From: an uncultured Eubacteriales bacterium | GTDB lineage: Bacteria; Bacillota; Clostridia; Monoglobales; Monoglobaceae | Direction of reading: 5' to 3' | Length of the DNA stretch: 6,301 nucleotides | Assembly (NCBI GenBank): GCA_905205855.1 | Contig: CAJLFL010000113.1 | Span: 1-6,301, forward strand | Part shown: positions 1-6,025 of the stretch, piece by piece | Layout: each line of letters opens with the position of its first letter | Position numbering within the stretch: position 1 is the first letter of the stretch | Made by a program: the position numbers and the translations under genes | Notes under the pieces: generated by a model | What the model saw: the letters and a program-made list of their open reading frames with translations, nothing else | What the model was told of the DNA's origin: nothing | Databases searched by the model: none

Positions 1-888
1 CTCCTTATAAAGTATACTTAGATCCTTTTTTGTTTCTTTCATAGCTTTTTCAATTTTACTTTCAACAACGGCGTTTTCCGTTTCGAAATCAAACGGTCCA
101 TGCTCAAAAACAATGTATTCTCCCTCCTGTACATTCATTATCTGCATCTGCGGCGGTATTTCCCCTGAATAATCTGCCGGCAGGCGTATACCGTAAGCTT
201 CGGCAAGCGGTATTCCCCAACTGCATATTCTGCCTTCAGGCTCGTTAATATATGCCGCAACCTGACCGCTTCCGCTGTCTGCTTCTTCGCCATTCACATC
301 ATCAAGCTTTCCCTTAATACTGTCAAGCAGACCGCAGATTGTTTCACAATCCTGCTCCGGAATCAGACTTTGTTTCTGCCAAAAATCCCAATATCCTATG
401 CTTTCATAGTTTCTTATATGCAAAAACTTATGCGCCGGAATTGTCACAAAATATGTTTTTACACCGTCAAATGAATCTGCCATTCCTGTACCTCCTATAT
501 CTAATAAATAACAGTCAAAGGGCTTGATTACCGTACGCAGCACAACAGGTTTTGGATTTTTGCGGTATTCGCTTGGTGTAATGCCATACGAATCCTTAAG
601 TGCTCTGGTAAAGGCTTCGTTTGATGAAAAACCGTAGTTCATCGCTGTTTCAAGTATACCTTTATCAGAATCACGAATCTCCTTTAATGCAAACGCAAGC
701 TTTCTGCCGTGCAAATAGTCACGCAACTGCATCCCGGAAATCTCTCTGAATTTTCTTGATACATAATACTCGGAATATCCAAGAAAACCAGCAAGCCGTT
801 TCAAAGTTAAAGAACTATCTTCTTTATCCTTTATACATCTGTCAATCTCATACACTATACTTTGCACGTTTCTATGCCACTCACACAT
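1..888 (-). CDS. AraC-family regulator with C-terminal GyrI-like effector-binding domain (partial at 3' end)
   Basis: The reading frame is open from an ATG at 888 to the window edge, giving 296 residues with no stop. Residues about 8-110 form an AraC-type DNA-binding domain with two helix-turn-helix units. The second carries the family signature, with MNYGFSSNEAFTRAL at about 83-97 and YGITPSEYR at 101-109. Residues about 145-296 resemble the GyrI-like/AraC effector-binding domain: PAHKFLHIRNYE at 151-162 and EGEYIVFEHGPF at 255-266. This is the domain order of Rob-type regulators, which bind small hydrophobic or cationic ligands and often control efflux or detoxification genes. The ligand here is unknown. 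The family is usually about 290-300 residues, so only a few residues should be missing. The start is fixed by AGGAGG at 897-902, 8 nt upstream. It has its own promoter and lies beyond a terminator, so it is a separate unit from the sugar genes. An internal start site is annotated separately. Confidence 0.9.
   Translation of the reverse strand, partial: MCEWHRNVQSIVYEIDRCIKDKEDSSLTLKRLAGFLGYSEYYVSRKFREISGMQLRDYLHGRKLAFALKEIRDSDKGILETAMNYGFSSNEAFTRALKDSYGITPSEYRKNPKPVVLRTVIKPFDCYLLDIGGTGMADSFDGVKTYFVTIPAHKFLHIRNYESIGYWDFWQKQSLIPEQDCETICGLLDSIKGKLDDVNGEEADSGSGQVAAYINEPEGRICSWGIPLAEAYGIRLPADYSGEIPPQMQIMNVQEGEYIVFEHGPFDFETENAVVESKIEKAMKETKKDLSILYKE
481..496 (-). promoter_or_regulatory. Internal Shine-Dalgarno and in-frame ATG within the AraC/GyrI regulator
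   Basis: A perfect AGGAGG (491-496) lies 7 nt upstream of an in-frame ATG (481-483), which is codon 136 of the regulator. The site falls in the linker after the DNA-binding domain and just before the effector-binding domain. A product starting here would be the effector-binding domain alone, at least 161 residues within the window. The residues encoded by the site (IGGTGM) include Gly-Gly, which can create AGGAGG by chance, so activity is inferred and not shown. Confidence 0.45.
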
Positions 889-971
889 TTGTTTTCCCTC
901 CTATGCACACGAGAGTAATCTGCCCCGCCTGAAATAGCATGCTTTCAGCATCTTTCGGCTCTGCTGAGTAC

Positions 972-980
972 ATTATAGCA
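972..980 (-). promoter_or_regulatory. Extended -10 promoter for the AraC/GyrI regulator
   Basis: Read on the minus strand, TGC-TATAAT occupies 980-972, an extended -10 element with a consensus hexamer. No good -35 sits at 17-18 nt, as expected for an extended -10 promoter. Transcription would start near 965, giving a leader of about 77 nt before the ATG at 888. A 6-bp inverted repeat (ATTTGT, 3-nt gap, ACAAAT; 1004-1018) lies upstream of the -10 and could be an operator. The leader also holds a small 5-bp hairpin at 939-951. Confidence 0.55.
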
Positions 981-1029
981 TTTTAATTCAACATATTCTT
1001 GATATTTGTTGCACAAATGCAGCTAATAC

Positions 1030-1058
1030 AAAAAGCGACGGCATAAGCCGTCACTTTT
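1030..1058 (-). terminator. Rho-independent terminator of the sugar-gene run
   Basis: On the minus strand an 8-bp stem (1054-1047 with 1042-1035, one G-U pair) closes a TTAT tetraloop and is followed by TTTTT at 1034-1030. It begins only a few bases after the stop codon of the discoidin-like gene. It separates that transcript from the downstream AraC/GyrI regulator. Confidence 0.9.
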
Positions 1059-1059
1059 G

Positions 1060-1938
1060 TTAAATATCCCGTCCCCATAACTCAATTTGAGTAAGCGCAG
1101 CAAAATTCTGACTTCCGTCATGCTGCAGCGGATCAAGTCTTGAAAGCTTAAGCCACTCGGTTGTGTGTTTTCCGAGTTCAAAGGTCTGACCTGTATCGGA
1201 TTTTTTGGGATTGATTTCGATTGCAAAACCGTCCGACAATTCTATGCGTGCAGTATGCCAATAGGTGTCATGTTCTTTACCTTCATCATTTATTGAATAA
1301 TCGGCTCTGAGAAAAAGTACAAGTTTGTCAGCTTCAACCGGTCTGCCAAAGTACACCGCCAAAGTCAAATCCTCATGCACCGCTCCGCCCCATGAATGAT
1401 ACGGATAATCACCGTGCCCATCCGTAATTGTAATACCGTCTATTGCATTTCTTGCATAAAAACAGCCTTCGTTTCTGGTAACACGGTTGGCATAAACATG
1501 AGGATATGCCGTTATCTCGCCCTTTTCAATCGCTGCTGATTCATTTGGATTACTCCACTCCGGCGCATCAGGATCAACAACCTCATCGGACATTCTGTAG
1601 TCAAGCGGATTAAGGCAAAGATTTCTGTATTCTTTTATTTCATCATCAGCAGCTGACTTTGCCGTTACGGTTTGCTCACCGTCAAATGTTCCTTTTTCAA
1701 ATCCGCGCAACGCCTGTCCTGCCGGAATCGGAAACTCAAATTCACCGTTCGGAATATAAATTATTGCTTCTTTAACGGTATCATGAAGTTTAATTTTTAT
1801 GTATTTCGCCTCGTCTGATTTGAATACAAGCTTATCACCCTCGCTATATCCGCTGCTGACAAGCACCGCATCATTTTTACCGGCAGTAGAAACAACGATA
1901 TTGCCGTTGCTGTCTTTCTGTTCTATCGTCAAGCTCAT
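1060..1938 (-). CDS. Uncharacterised protein with discoidin-like (F5/8 type C-like) C-terminal half
   Basis: This encodes 292 residues; I do not recognise it as a named family. No signal peptide or membrane segment is visible, so it is probably cytoplasmic. The N-terminal part (about 1-95) is short alternating hydrophobic/charged strands, suggesting a small beta domain. A linker rich in D, E and P (about 96-140) follows. The C-terminal part (about 141-292) has discoidin/galactose-binding-fold features: ARNAIDG at 162-168, a Trp-Gly in SWGG at 182-185, LAVYFGRPVEADKLVLFLR at about 193-211, and a closing LTQIELWG at 282-289. Such domains usually bind sugars. The ATG at 1938 has AGGAGA at 1945-1950, overlapping the kduI stop, so it is translationally close to kduI (11-nt gap) and likely serves the same uronate pathway. 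A binding or accessory role is inference; no catalytic motif was identified. Confidence 0.8.
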   Translation of the reverse strand: MSLTIEQKDSNGNIVVSTAGKNDAVLVSSGYSEGDKLVFKSDEAKYIKIKLHDTVKEAIIYIPNGEFEFPIPAGQALRGFEKGTFDGEQTVTAKSAADDEIKEYRNLCLNPLDYRMSDEVVDPDAPEWSNPNESAAIEKGEITAYPHVYANRVTRNEGCFYARNAIDGITITDGHGDYPYHSWGGAVHEDLTLAVYFGRPVEADKLVLFLRADYSINDEGKEHDTYWHTARIELSDGFAIEINPKKSDTGQTFELGKHTTEWLKLSRLDPLQHDGSQNFAALTQIELWGRDI

Positions 1939-1949
1939 TTCTATTCTCC

Positions 1950-2786
1950 TTATCTTATATCCTTCATTGCAACATGATCCATATCATCAAAGGTCTGATT
2001 CTCGCCTGCCATACCCCATATAAAGGTATAATTCTTTGTTCCTACACCGCTGTGTATTGACCAGCTGGGAGAAATAACAGCTTCTTCATTACGCATAACA
2101 ATATGGCGTGTTTCGGTTGGCTCGCCCATCATATGAAATACAACGTCATCCTCGCCGAGTTCAAAATAGAAATATACCTCCATTCTTCTCTCATGAGTGT
2201 GACAAGGCATTGTATTCCAGTTGCTGCCTACATCAAGTGCTGTCATTCCCATAGAAAGCTGACAGCTTTCGCATACATCCGGATGAATATACTGATTTAA
2301 GGTTCTCTTGTTACATTCTTCAACAGAACCGAGATAACGCTTATTTGCCATCTCAAGAGTAATCTTTACTGTCGGGCATTTTCTGTGTGCAGGTGTTGAA
2401 TTCATATAAAATTTTGCCGGATTCTGAGGATTTTTACTCTTGAACGAAACCTCTTTTATGCCAAGTCCTGCATAAAGACCGTCCTTATGGTCAAGCTCAT
2501 ATTCCTCGCCGTCCAATATAACAACACCGGCTCCGCCCACATTTATAACTCCAAGTTCGCGGCGTTCCAGGAAATAATCAACACCAAGTTCATGACCTGC
2601 CTCAAGCGAAAGAGTTTCGTTTACCGGACAGATTCCGCCAACGATTATTCTGTCGACATGACTGTATACAAGGCGAACCTTGTCAGGCGTAAACAAATCC
2701 TGAATTAAAAAGTCGTTACGCATACGGTCTGTAGTATAATGCTTTGCATCCTCTGGATGCCACGGGTTTCTGATTTCGATTTCCAT
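1950..2786 (-). CDS. kduI: 5-keto-4-deoxyuronate isomerase (4-deoxy-L-threo-5-hexosulose-uronate ketol-isomerase)
   Basis: KduI (EC 5.3.1.17) converts 5-keto-4-deoxyuronate, released from unsaturated uronides made by polysaccharide lyases, to 3-deoxy-D-glycero-2,5-hexodiulosonate. KduD then reduces this to 2-keto-3-deoxygluconate. The protein is 278 residues, the same length as E. coli KduI. The N-terminal signature HPEDAKHY is at residues 10-17, followed by YSHVDRIIVGG at 41-51. The cupin metal site is intact: His196 and His198 in CHTHERRME, Glu203, and His245 in WSIHSGVG. These fall at the same numbers as the zinc ligands of the E. coli enzyme. The ATG at 2786 is chosen over one at 2837 because AGGAGG (2795-2800) lies 8 nt upstream and it gives the family length; the longer form would add 17 residues and overlap the previous gene. 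KduD is not in the window. Confidence 0.97.
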   Translation of the reverse strand: MEIEIRNPWHPEDAKHYTTDRMRNDFLIQDLFTPDKVRLVYSHVDRIIVGGICPVNETLSLEAGHELGVDYFLERRELGVINVGGAGVVILDGEEYELDHKDGLYAGLGIKEVSFKSKNPQNPAKFYMNSTPAHRKCPTVKITLEMANKRYLGSVEECNKRTLNQYIHPDVCESCQLSMGMTALDVGSNWNTMPCHTHERRMEVYFYFELGEDDVVFHMMGEPTETRHIVMRNEEAVISPSWSIHSGVGTKNYTFIWGMAGENQTFDDMDHVAMKDIR

Positions 2787-2805
2787 AATAATTTCCTCCT
2801 GTTTT

Positions 2806-3690
2806 TTAATCACAAATTTCAATTTCAAATGCCGCACTGAATTTTTCTCCCGGCATTAACGTTTTCATTCCGCATTTACTTTCTATTCTGCTGTCTTCAT
2901 TATCTCTAAAGCCCATGCTTATCCACGGTTCAAGACACACAAACTCTGCTTCCTCCGGCTCACTTTTTGTCCACACCGCAAAGGTCGAAAAGCCGTCATA
3001 AGAGAACTTTATTCCTTTATTTTCATGATTTATAAGCTTTACGGATTTAGACTTAATATCCTCAAATATCATAGCGTCATTATTGAATAAAGAGCGTTTA
3101 ATATTTATGGTTTTTCCGCCGTTCAGTATTACCTCTTTTTTATCAGCACTGATGGAATCATCCGGATTTACATAATTTGATTCAAGCAATTCTTCTTTCT
3201 CAAATTCCAGTCTGTAGTCCGTAAACTTGTCGCCGTCATACATCGGTACATTAAATGCCGGATGACCTCCAAGTCCGAATATCATAGCTTCCTTGTCTGT
3301 GTTTTTTACTCCAAACGAAACCGTAAGACAGCTGTTGTTCAACGCAAACTTTACACAAAACTCAAAATCCCACGGATAAAACTTTTTTGTTTCCCCGCTG
3401 CTTTTGAGTTCAAATTTAACGCTTGAATTCGTTTTATCGGCAACATTCATAACCAAATCTCTCGCAAAGCCATGTTTCGGCATCGGATAATCCTTGCCCT
3501 TAATTGTCAGGATGCCATCTCTCAGCCTTCCTACTACCGGAAAAAGTATCGGCGCACAGCCGCTCCAGTATTTAGCGTCACGCTGCCAGATATACTCTAT
3601 ATCATTTTTAACCAATGAAATAAGCTGTCCACCCAGAGTGTCAATTTCAGCCGTCATACCGCCGAGTTTAATTTTCTCTGTTTTTGCCAC
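2806..3690 (-). CDS. LacX-like aldose 1-epimerase family protein (galactose mutarotase fold)
   Basis: This encodes 294 residues of the aldose 1-epimerase superfamily, LacX-like subgroup. These cytoplasmic enzymes interconvert alpha and beta anomers of aldoses. Catalytic positions are visible: His73 in PKHGFARD (71-78), His143 in GGHPAFNVP (141-149), and the general base Glu254 in CLEPW (252-256). Near the N-terminus, FPVVGRLRDG (50-59) is typical of the subgroup. The start is GTG at 3690; an in-frame TAA lies directly upstream, so nothing longer is possible. AGAGGTGAG (3703-3695) provides the ribosome-binding site and overlaps the ybaB stop codon, suggesting translational coupling. kduI follows after 19 nt, so the physiological substrate may be a hexuronate or its precursor. 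True substrate is unknown; LacX-like proteins are poorly characterised. Confidence 0.92.
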   Translation of the reverse strand: MAKTEKIKLGGMTAEIDTLGGQLISLVKNDIEYIWQRDAKYWSGCAPILFPVVGRLRDGILTIKGKDYPMPKHGFARDLVMNVADKTNSSVKFELKSSGETKKFYPWDFEFCVKFALNNSCLTVSFGVKNTDKEAMIFGLGGHPAFNVPMYDGDKFTDYRLEFEKEELLESNYVNPDDSISADKKEVILNGGKTINIKRSLFNNDAMIFEDIKSKSVKLINHENKGIKFSYDGFSTFAVWTKSEPEEAEFVCLEPWISMGFRDNEDSRIESKCGMKTLMPGEKFSAAFEIEICD

Positions 3691-3702
3691 TTAACTCACC
3701 TC

Positions 3703-4047
3703 TTAAAACAATCCCGGAATATTAAGTCCGCCCGTCAGCTGTCCCATTTGTGCAGAGCTGTCTGCTTCAAGCTTTCTCAATCCCTCGTTTACAGCTGCAA
3801 CTATTAAATCCTGAAGCATCTCTATATCATCCGGATCTACAACTTCCGGCTTTAATTCAATTTCCTTTATCTCTCTTGTACCGGAAACAACAACCTTAAC
3901 CGCTCCGCCGCCTGAGGTTGCCTCATAAGTCTTATTTTCCATTTCCTCCTGCATTTTAAGCATTTGCTCCTGCATTTTCTGCGCCTGCTTAATCATCTGG
4001 TTCATGTTTCCGCCGCCCATACCTCTTGGGAATCCGCCTTTTGCCAT
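3703..4047 (-). CDS. ybaB: YbaB/EbfC family nucleoid-associated DNA-binding protein
   Basis: This encodes 114 residues, close to the usual family length of 100-115. YbaB/EbfC proteins are small dimers that bind DNA and coat the nucleoid; their partnership with dnaX and recR is conserved, though their exact role is unsettled. Visible features are a Gly/Met-rich N-terminus, a long helix MNQMIKQAQKMQEQMLKMQ at about 15-33, and the core motif GGGAVKVVVSGTREI followed by EIELKPEVVDPDDIEMLQDL. The ATG at 4047 is preferred over GTG at 4059, because AGGAG (4059-4063) overlaps the GTG itself and so can serve only the ATG, at 11-nt spacing. That site abuts the end of dnaX, and the gap between the genes is 16 nt. 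In most Firmicutes recR comes next; here the epimerase does. Confidence 0.95.
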   Translation of the reverse strand: MAKGGFPRGMGGGNMNQMIKQAQKMQEQMLKMQEEMENKTYEATSGGGAVKVVVSGTREIKEIELKPEVVDPDDIEMLQDLIVAAVNEGLRKLEADSSAQMGQLTGGLNIPGLF

Positions 4048-4063
4048 ATTATCAAACACTCCT

Positions 4064-5719
4064 TTAATTGTTTATTATATCTATTTTATCTCCGAGAATA
4101 TTCTTTTTGGCTGCCAAATCCATTATTCCGGCAGCCACATTATTTTTCTTTTTTTTTTCACCTTTTATATATGCCACCGCTTTTATTTGTTTTCCGCTGA
4201 CACGTGTAAACAGCTTTGACAAATACTCCAGTCCCTCAGGTTTTGCAATTCTGCTGTAAGCAAACTGGCTGTCAAGTTCCAGTTCAACCGTTGTCCCGTC
4301 AAAATACGCCTTGCCGTTATACAAAAAGGCATATAAAGATTTGCTTTCTTTTTTTATCTCAGAAAGCGCCTCTGCCCAATCCTGCCATTCCCCCTCGGCA
4401 GTTGATGCTGAGACTGCTTTATCTGAATCTACGGTCTTTGCAGCAATAGTGTCATCTTGTTTTTTGTTTTCAGCTACATTCCACGGCGGTGCATCCGTTG
4501 AATTCTTTTTTTCCTCCGCCGGTTTTTTCACTTCAACAGCTGTTGAAGCAGAATTCACACTAATATCACGTACTATCCGTTCAAGCTTATCTATTCTTGC
4601 CAAAAGCGCCTCAGGTGCGGTACTGCAGCTTGGAGTACACATTTTAACAACGGCAATTTCAACAGCCAGTTTAGGATCTGTCATCCATTTTGATTGATTT
4701 ATCGCTTCACTCAAAACCCGGACATAATACAATATTGTTTCTACCGAGAACAGTTCAGCCTGTTTTTTAAGTTTTTCTGCGCTTTCAGCAGTTTTTTCAA
4801 GCAATTTTTCCGGTGAATCTGCCGTCCGGCACAGCATAAGGCTGCGAAAATGCCGGACAAGTTCTTCAAGAAAGTTTTGCGGTTCTTTCCCGCGGTGCAA
4901 AAAATCGTCTGCAAGCATCAAGGCTCTCTGAGTGTTACATTCCGCTGCCGCTGCCGCTATATCAAACAACAGTTTTGGGTCAGCAGCGCCCACAATTTCA
5001 GTTACTGCTTCTGCCGTCAGTCTTTCCTCGCCATATGCAGCACATCTGTCAAGCAAGCTTAGTGCGTCACGCATTGAACCGTCACCGAACTGGGCAATAA
5101 GCTCGATTGCCTCCGCATCTGCATCAATCAGCTCCTTCTCCGCTATCATAGAAAGTCTTGCAGCAATTTCAGCAACGCCTATCCGGCGAAAATCAAATCT
5201 CTGGCATCTTGAAAGAACCGTTGCCGGGATTTTATGCGGCTCTGTTGTTGCAAGAATAAAGATTGCATGAGCCGGAGGCTCCTCAAGCGTCTTGAGCAGA
5301 GCATTAAAAGCCTCAGATGTGAGCATATGAACCTCATCTATAATATATACCTTATATGTGCACCCGGATGGGGTATACATAATCTCATCTCTTATATCGC
5401 GGATATTTTCCACTCCGCGGTTACTTGCCGCGTCCATCTCATATACATCCATTATTGTGCCGTCAAGAATACCGCGGCAGGTCGGACATTCATTGCAAGG
5501 CTCTCCGTTGTGCGGATTCTCACAATTTACAGCTCTTGAAAATATCTTTGCCGTAGAGGTTTTTCCGGTACCGCGTGTACCGCAGAACAGATATGCGTGT
5601 GCAATTCTGCCTGATGCAATACCGTTACATAATGTTTCGGATACCTGATTCTGTCCGATGACATCACCAAAGGTCATAGGCCGCCACTTTCTGTAAAGCG
5701 CCTGATATTCCCCTCCCAT
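4064..5719 (-). CDS. dnaX: DNA polymerase III subunit gamma/tau (clamp loader)
   Basis: DnaX forms the ATPase core of the clamp loader, which places the beta sliding clamp on primed DNA, and its C-terminal part links to the polymerase. The protein is 551 residues. It opens with EYQALYRKWRP at 4-14. The Walker A motif GTRGTGKT is at 47-54 with Lys53. Four zinc-finger cysteines are at 66, 75, 78 and 81. The Walker B/DEVH box is at about 128-131, and the SRC motif with the arginine finger Arg171 sits at 170-172. Domain III follows, then a low-complexity linker (about 390-440) and a C-terminal domain from about 443. The start at 5719 is set by AGGAGG (5728-5733) with 8-nt spacing; a longer ATG form at 5755 lacks a ribosome-binding site and would run into the SRP RNA. 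A possible recoding site lies near the 3' end. Confidence 0.97.
   Translation of the reverse strand: MGGEYQALYRKWRPMTFGDVIGQNQVSETLCNGIASGRIAHAYLFCGTRGTGKTSTAKIFSRAVNCENPHNGEPCNECPTCRGILDGTIMDVYEMDAASNRGVENIRDIRDEIMYTPSGCTYKVYIIDEVHMLTSEAFNALLKTLEEPPAHAIFILATTEPHKIPATVLSRCQRFDFRRIGVAEIAARLSMIAEKELIDADAEAIELIAQFGDGSMRDALSLLDRCAAYGEERLTAEAVTEIVGAADPKLLFDIAAAAAECNTQRALMLADDFLHRGKEPQNFLEELVRHFRSLMLCRTADSPEKLLEKTAESAEKLKKQAELFSVETILYYVRVLSEAINQSKWMTDPKLAVEIAVVKMCTPSCSTAPEALLARIDKLERIVRDISVNSASTAVEVKKPAEEKKNSTDAPPWNVAENKKQDDTIAAKTVDSDKAVSASTAEGEWQDWAEALSEIKKESKSLYAFLYNGKAYFDGTTVELELDSQFAYSRIAKPEGLEYLSKLFTRVSGKQIKAVAYIKGEKKKKNNVAAGIMDLAAKKNILGDKIDIINN
4108..4166 (-). promoter_or_regulatory. Candidate -1 frameshift or slippage cassette in the 3' end of dnaX
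   Basis: On the coding strand a Shine-Dalgarno-like AAAAGGTG (4166-4159) is followed by ten A (4158-4149) and G (4148). The last seven bases read A AAA AAG in the zero frame, the same heptamer used in E. coli dnaX. After a -1 slip the next codons are GAA, AAA and stop TAA (4142-4140). Ten nucleotides after the heptamer begins a perfect 8-bp stem (4137-4130 with 4115-4108), which can extend to 11 bp with two G-U pairs and one A-U pair. The shortened product would be 526 residues instead of 551. Frameshifting here is inferred from layout only. Confidence 0.4.
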
Positions 5720-5745
5720 AAATCCGACCTCCTTTATAACATAAT

Positions 5746-5757
5746 AAAAAGTCATGT
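5746..5757 (-). terminator. Possible weak 3' end signal of SRP RNA (helix 1 strand plus T run)
   Basis: The 3' strand of helix 1 (ACATGACTT, 5757-5749) runs into TTTTT at 5750-5746. There is no local hairpin, so if this terminates, the closing helix of the whole SRP RNA would act as the stem. The dnaX ribosome-binding site starts 12 nt farther on. Partial termination with read-through into dnaX, or 3' processing, are both possible. Confidence 0.35.
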
Positions 5758-6021
5758 GCTTGTCTTTGAAACGCCCCTACCCGCGTTACCCGAACAGTAA
5801 GCTCAGGTCTGGCTGCCTTGCGGCACACCGAAATATCTGCTTATCGCTGCTGCGTTCCCGCCCTGACGAGGTTCACAGGTTCCGATTGCACAAGACCAGA
5901 CCGTCAACACCACTTGAACAGGTCAGACCGGACACGGTCATCCCTCATGACAAGTTTTCATCCCCTCTATAGCGGATTGAGGGTTACAAGGCACCGCTAC
6001 CGCCCCAATTTAACATGACTT
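5749..6021 (-). ncRNA. ffs: Signal recognition particle RNA (large Gram-positive type, scRNA/6S-like SRP RNA)
   Basis: About 270 nt, the size of Bacillus-type SRP RNA. This RNA scaffolds Ffh and targets ribosomes translating membrane proteins. The S-domain core is clear on the minus strand: GUCAGG (5867-5862), a GGAA tetraloop (5858-5855) closed by GCG/CGC, then AGCAGC (5851-5846), the helix 8 and asymmetric-loop signature bound by Ffh. The 5' part (about 6005-5960) matches the Alu domain, including GGUGCCUUGUAACC. The two ends pair perfectly over 9 bp (6021-6013 with 5757-5749), forming helix 1. A strong promoter sits immediately upstream and a run of five T (5750-5746) marks the 3' end. Location directly upstream of dnaX is the conserved Firmicute arrangement. 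Exact ends are inferred from the promoter and helix 1, so could shift by a few bases. Confidence 0.95.
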
Positions 6022-6025
6022 GATT

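Noticed and set aside
1023..1226. 67-residue minus-strand frame overlapping the terminator
   Set aside because: It is out of frame with the discoidin-like gene, runs through the terminator hairpin and has no domain or ribosome-binding site.
2787..2837. Upstream ATG extending kduI by 17 residues
   Set aside because: It has no ribosome-binding site, overlaps the epimerase gene by 32 bp, and shifts the protein off the family length; the ATG at 2786 has AGGAGG at ideal spacing and restores exact zinc-ligand numbering.
4048..4059. GTG start extending ybaB by four residues
   Set aside because: The only Shine-Dalgarno (4059-4063) overlaps this codon, so it cannot direct initiation there.
4311..4697. 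128-residue plus-strand open frame antisense to dnaX
   Set aside because: It is a Ser/Ala/Phe-rich mirror of the dnaX linker with no recognisable domain and no ribosome-binding site; the other long plus-strand frames opposite dnaX, the epimerase and kduI are shadows of the same kind.
4942..4958. Short tandem repeat of CCGCTG (just under three copies)
   Set aside because: It encodes a run of five alanines in a helical part of DnaX and is ordinary coding bias, too short to call a functional repeat.
5720..5755. Upstream ATG extending dnaX by 12 residues
   Set aside because: It lacks a Shine-Dalgarno, lies inside the SRP RNA 3' strand, and adds residues not seen in DnaX; the start at 5719 has AGGAGG 8 nt upstream.
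5814..5825. Small hairpin with a GCAA tetraloop inside the SRP RNA 3' strand, considered as an extra helix
   Set aside because: The same bases can pair with the 5' strand of helix 5, and a similar sequence is expected in Gram-positive SRP RNAs, so an extra helix is not supported.
5754..6018. Plus-strand open frames of 66-72 residues across the SRP RNA region
   Set aside because: The region is explained by SRP RNA structure and its promoter on the minus strand; the frames have basic, low-plausibility composition and no start signals.
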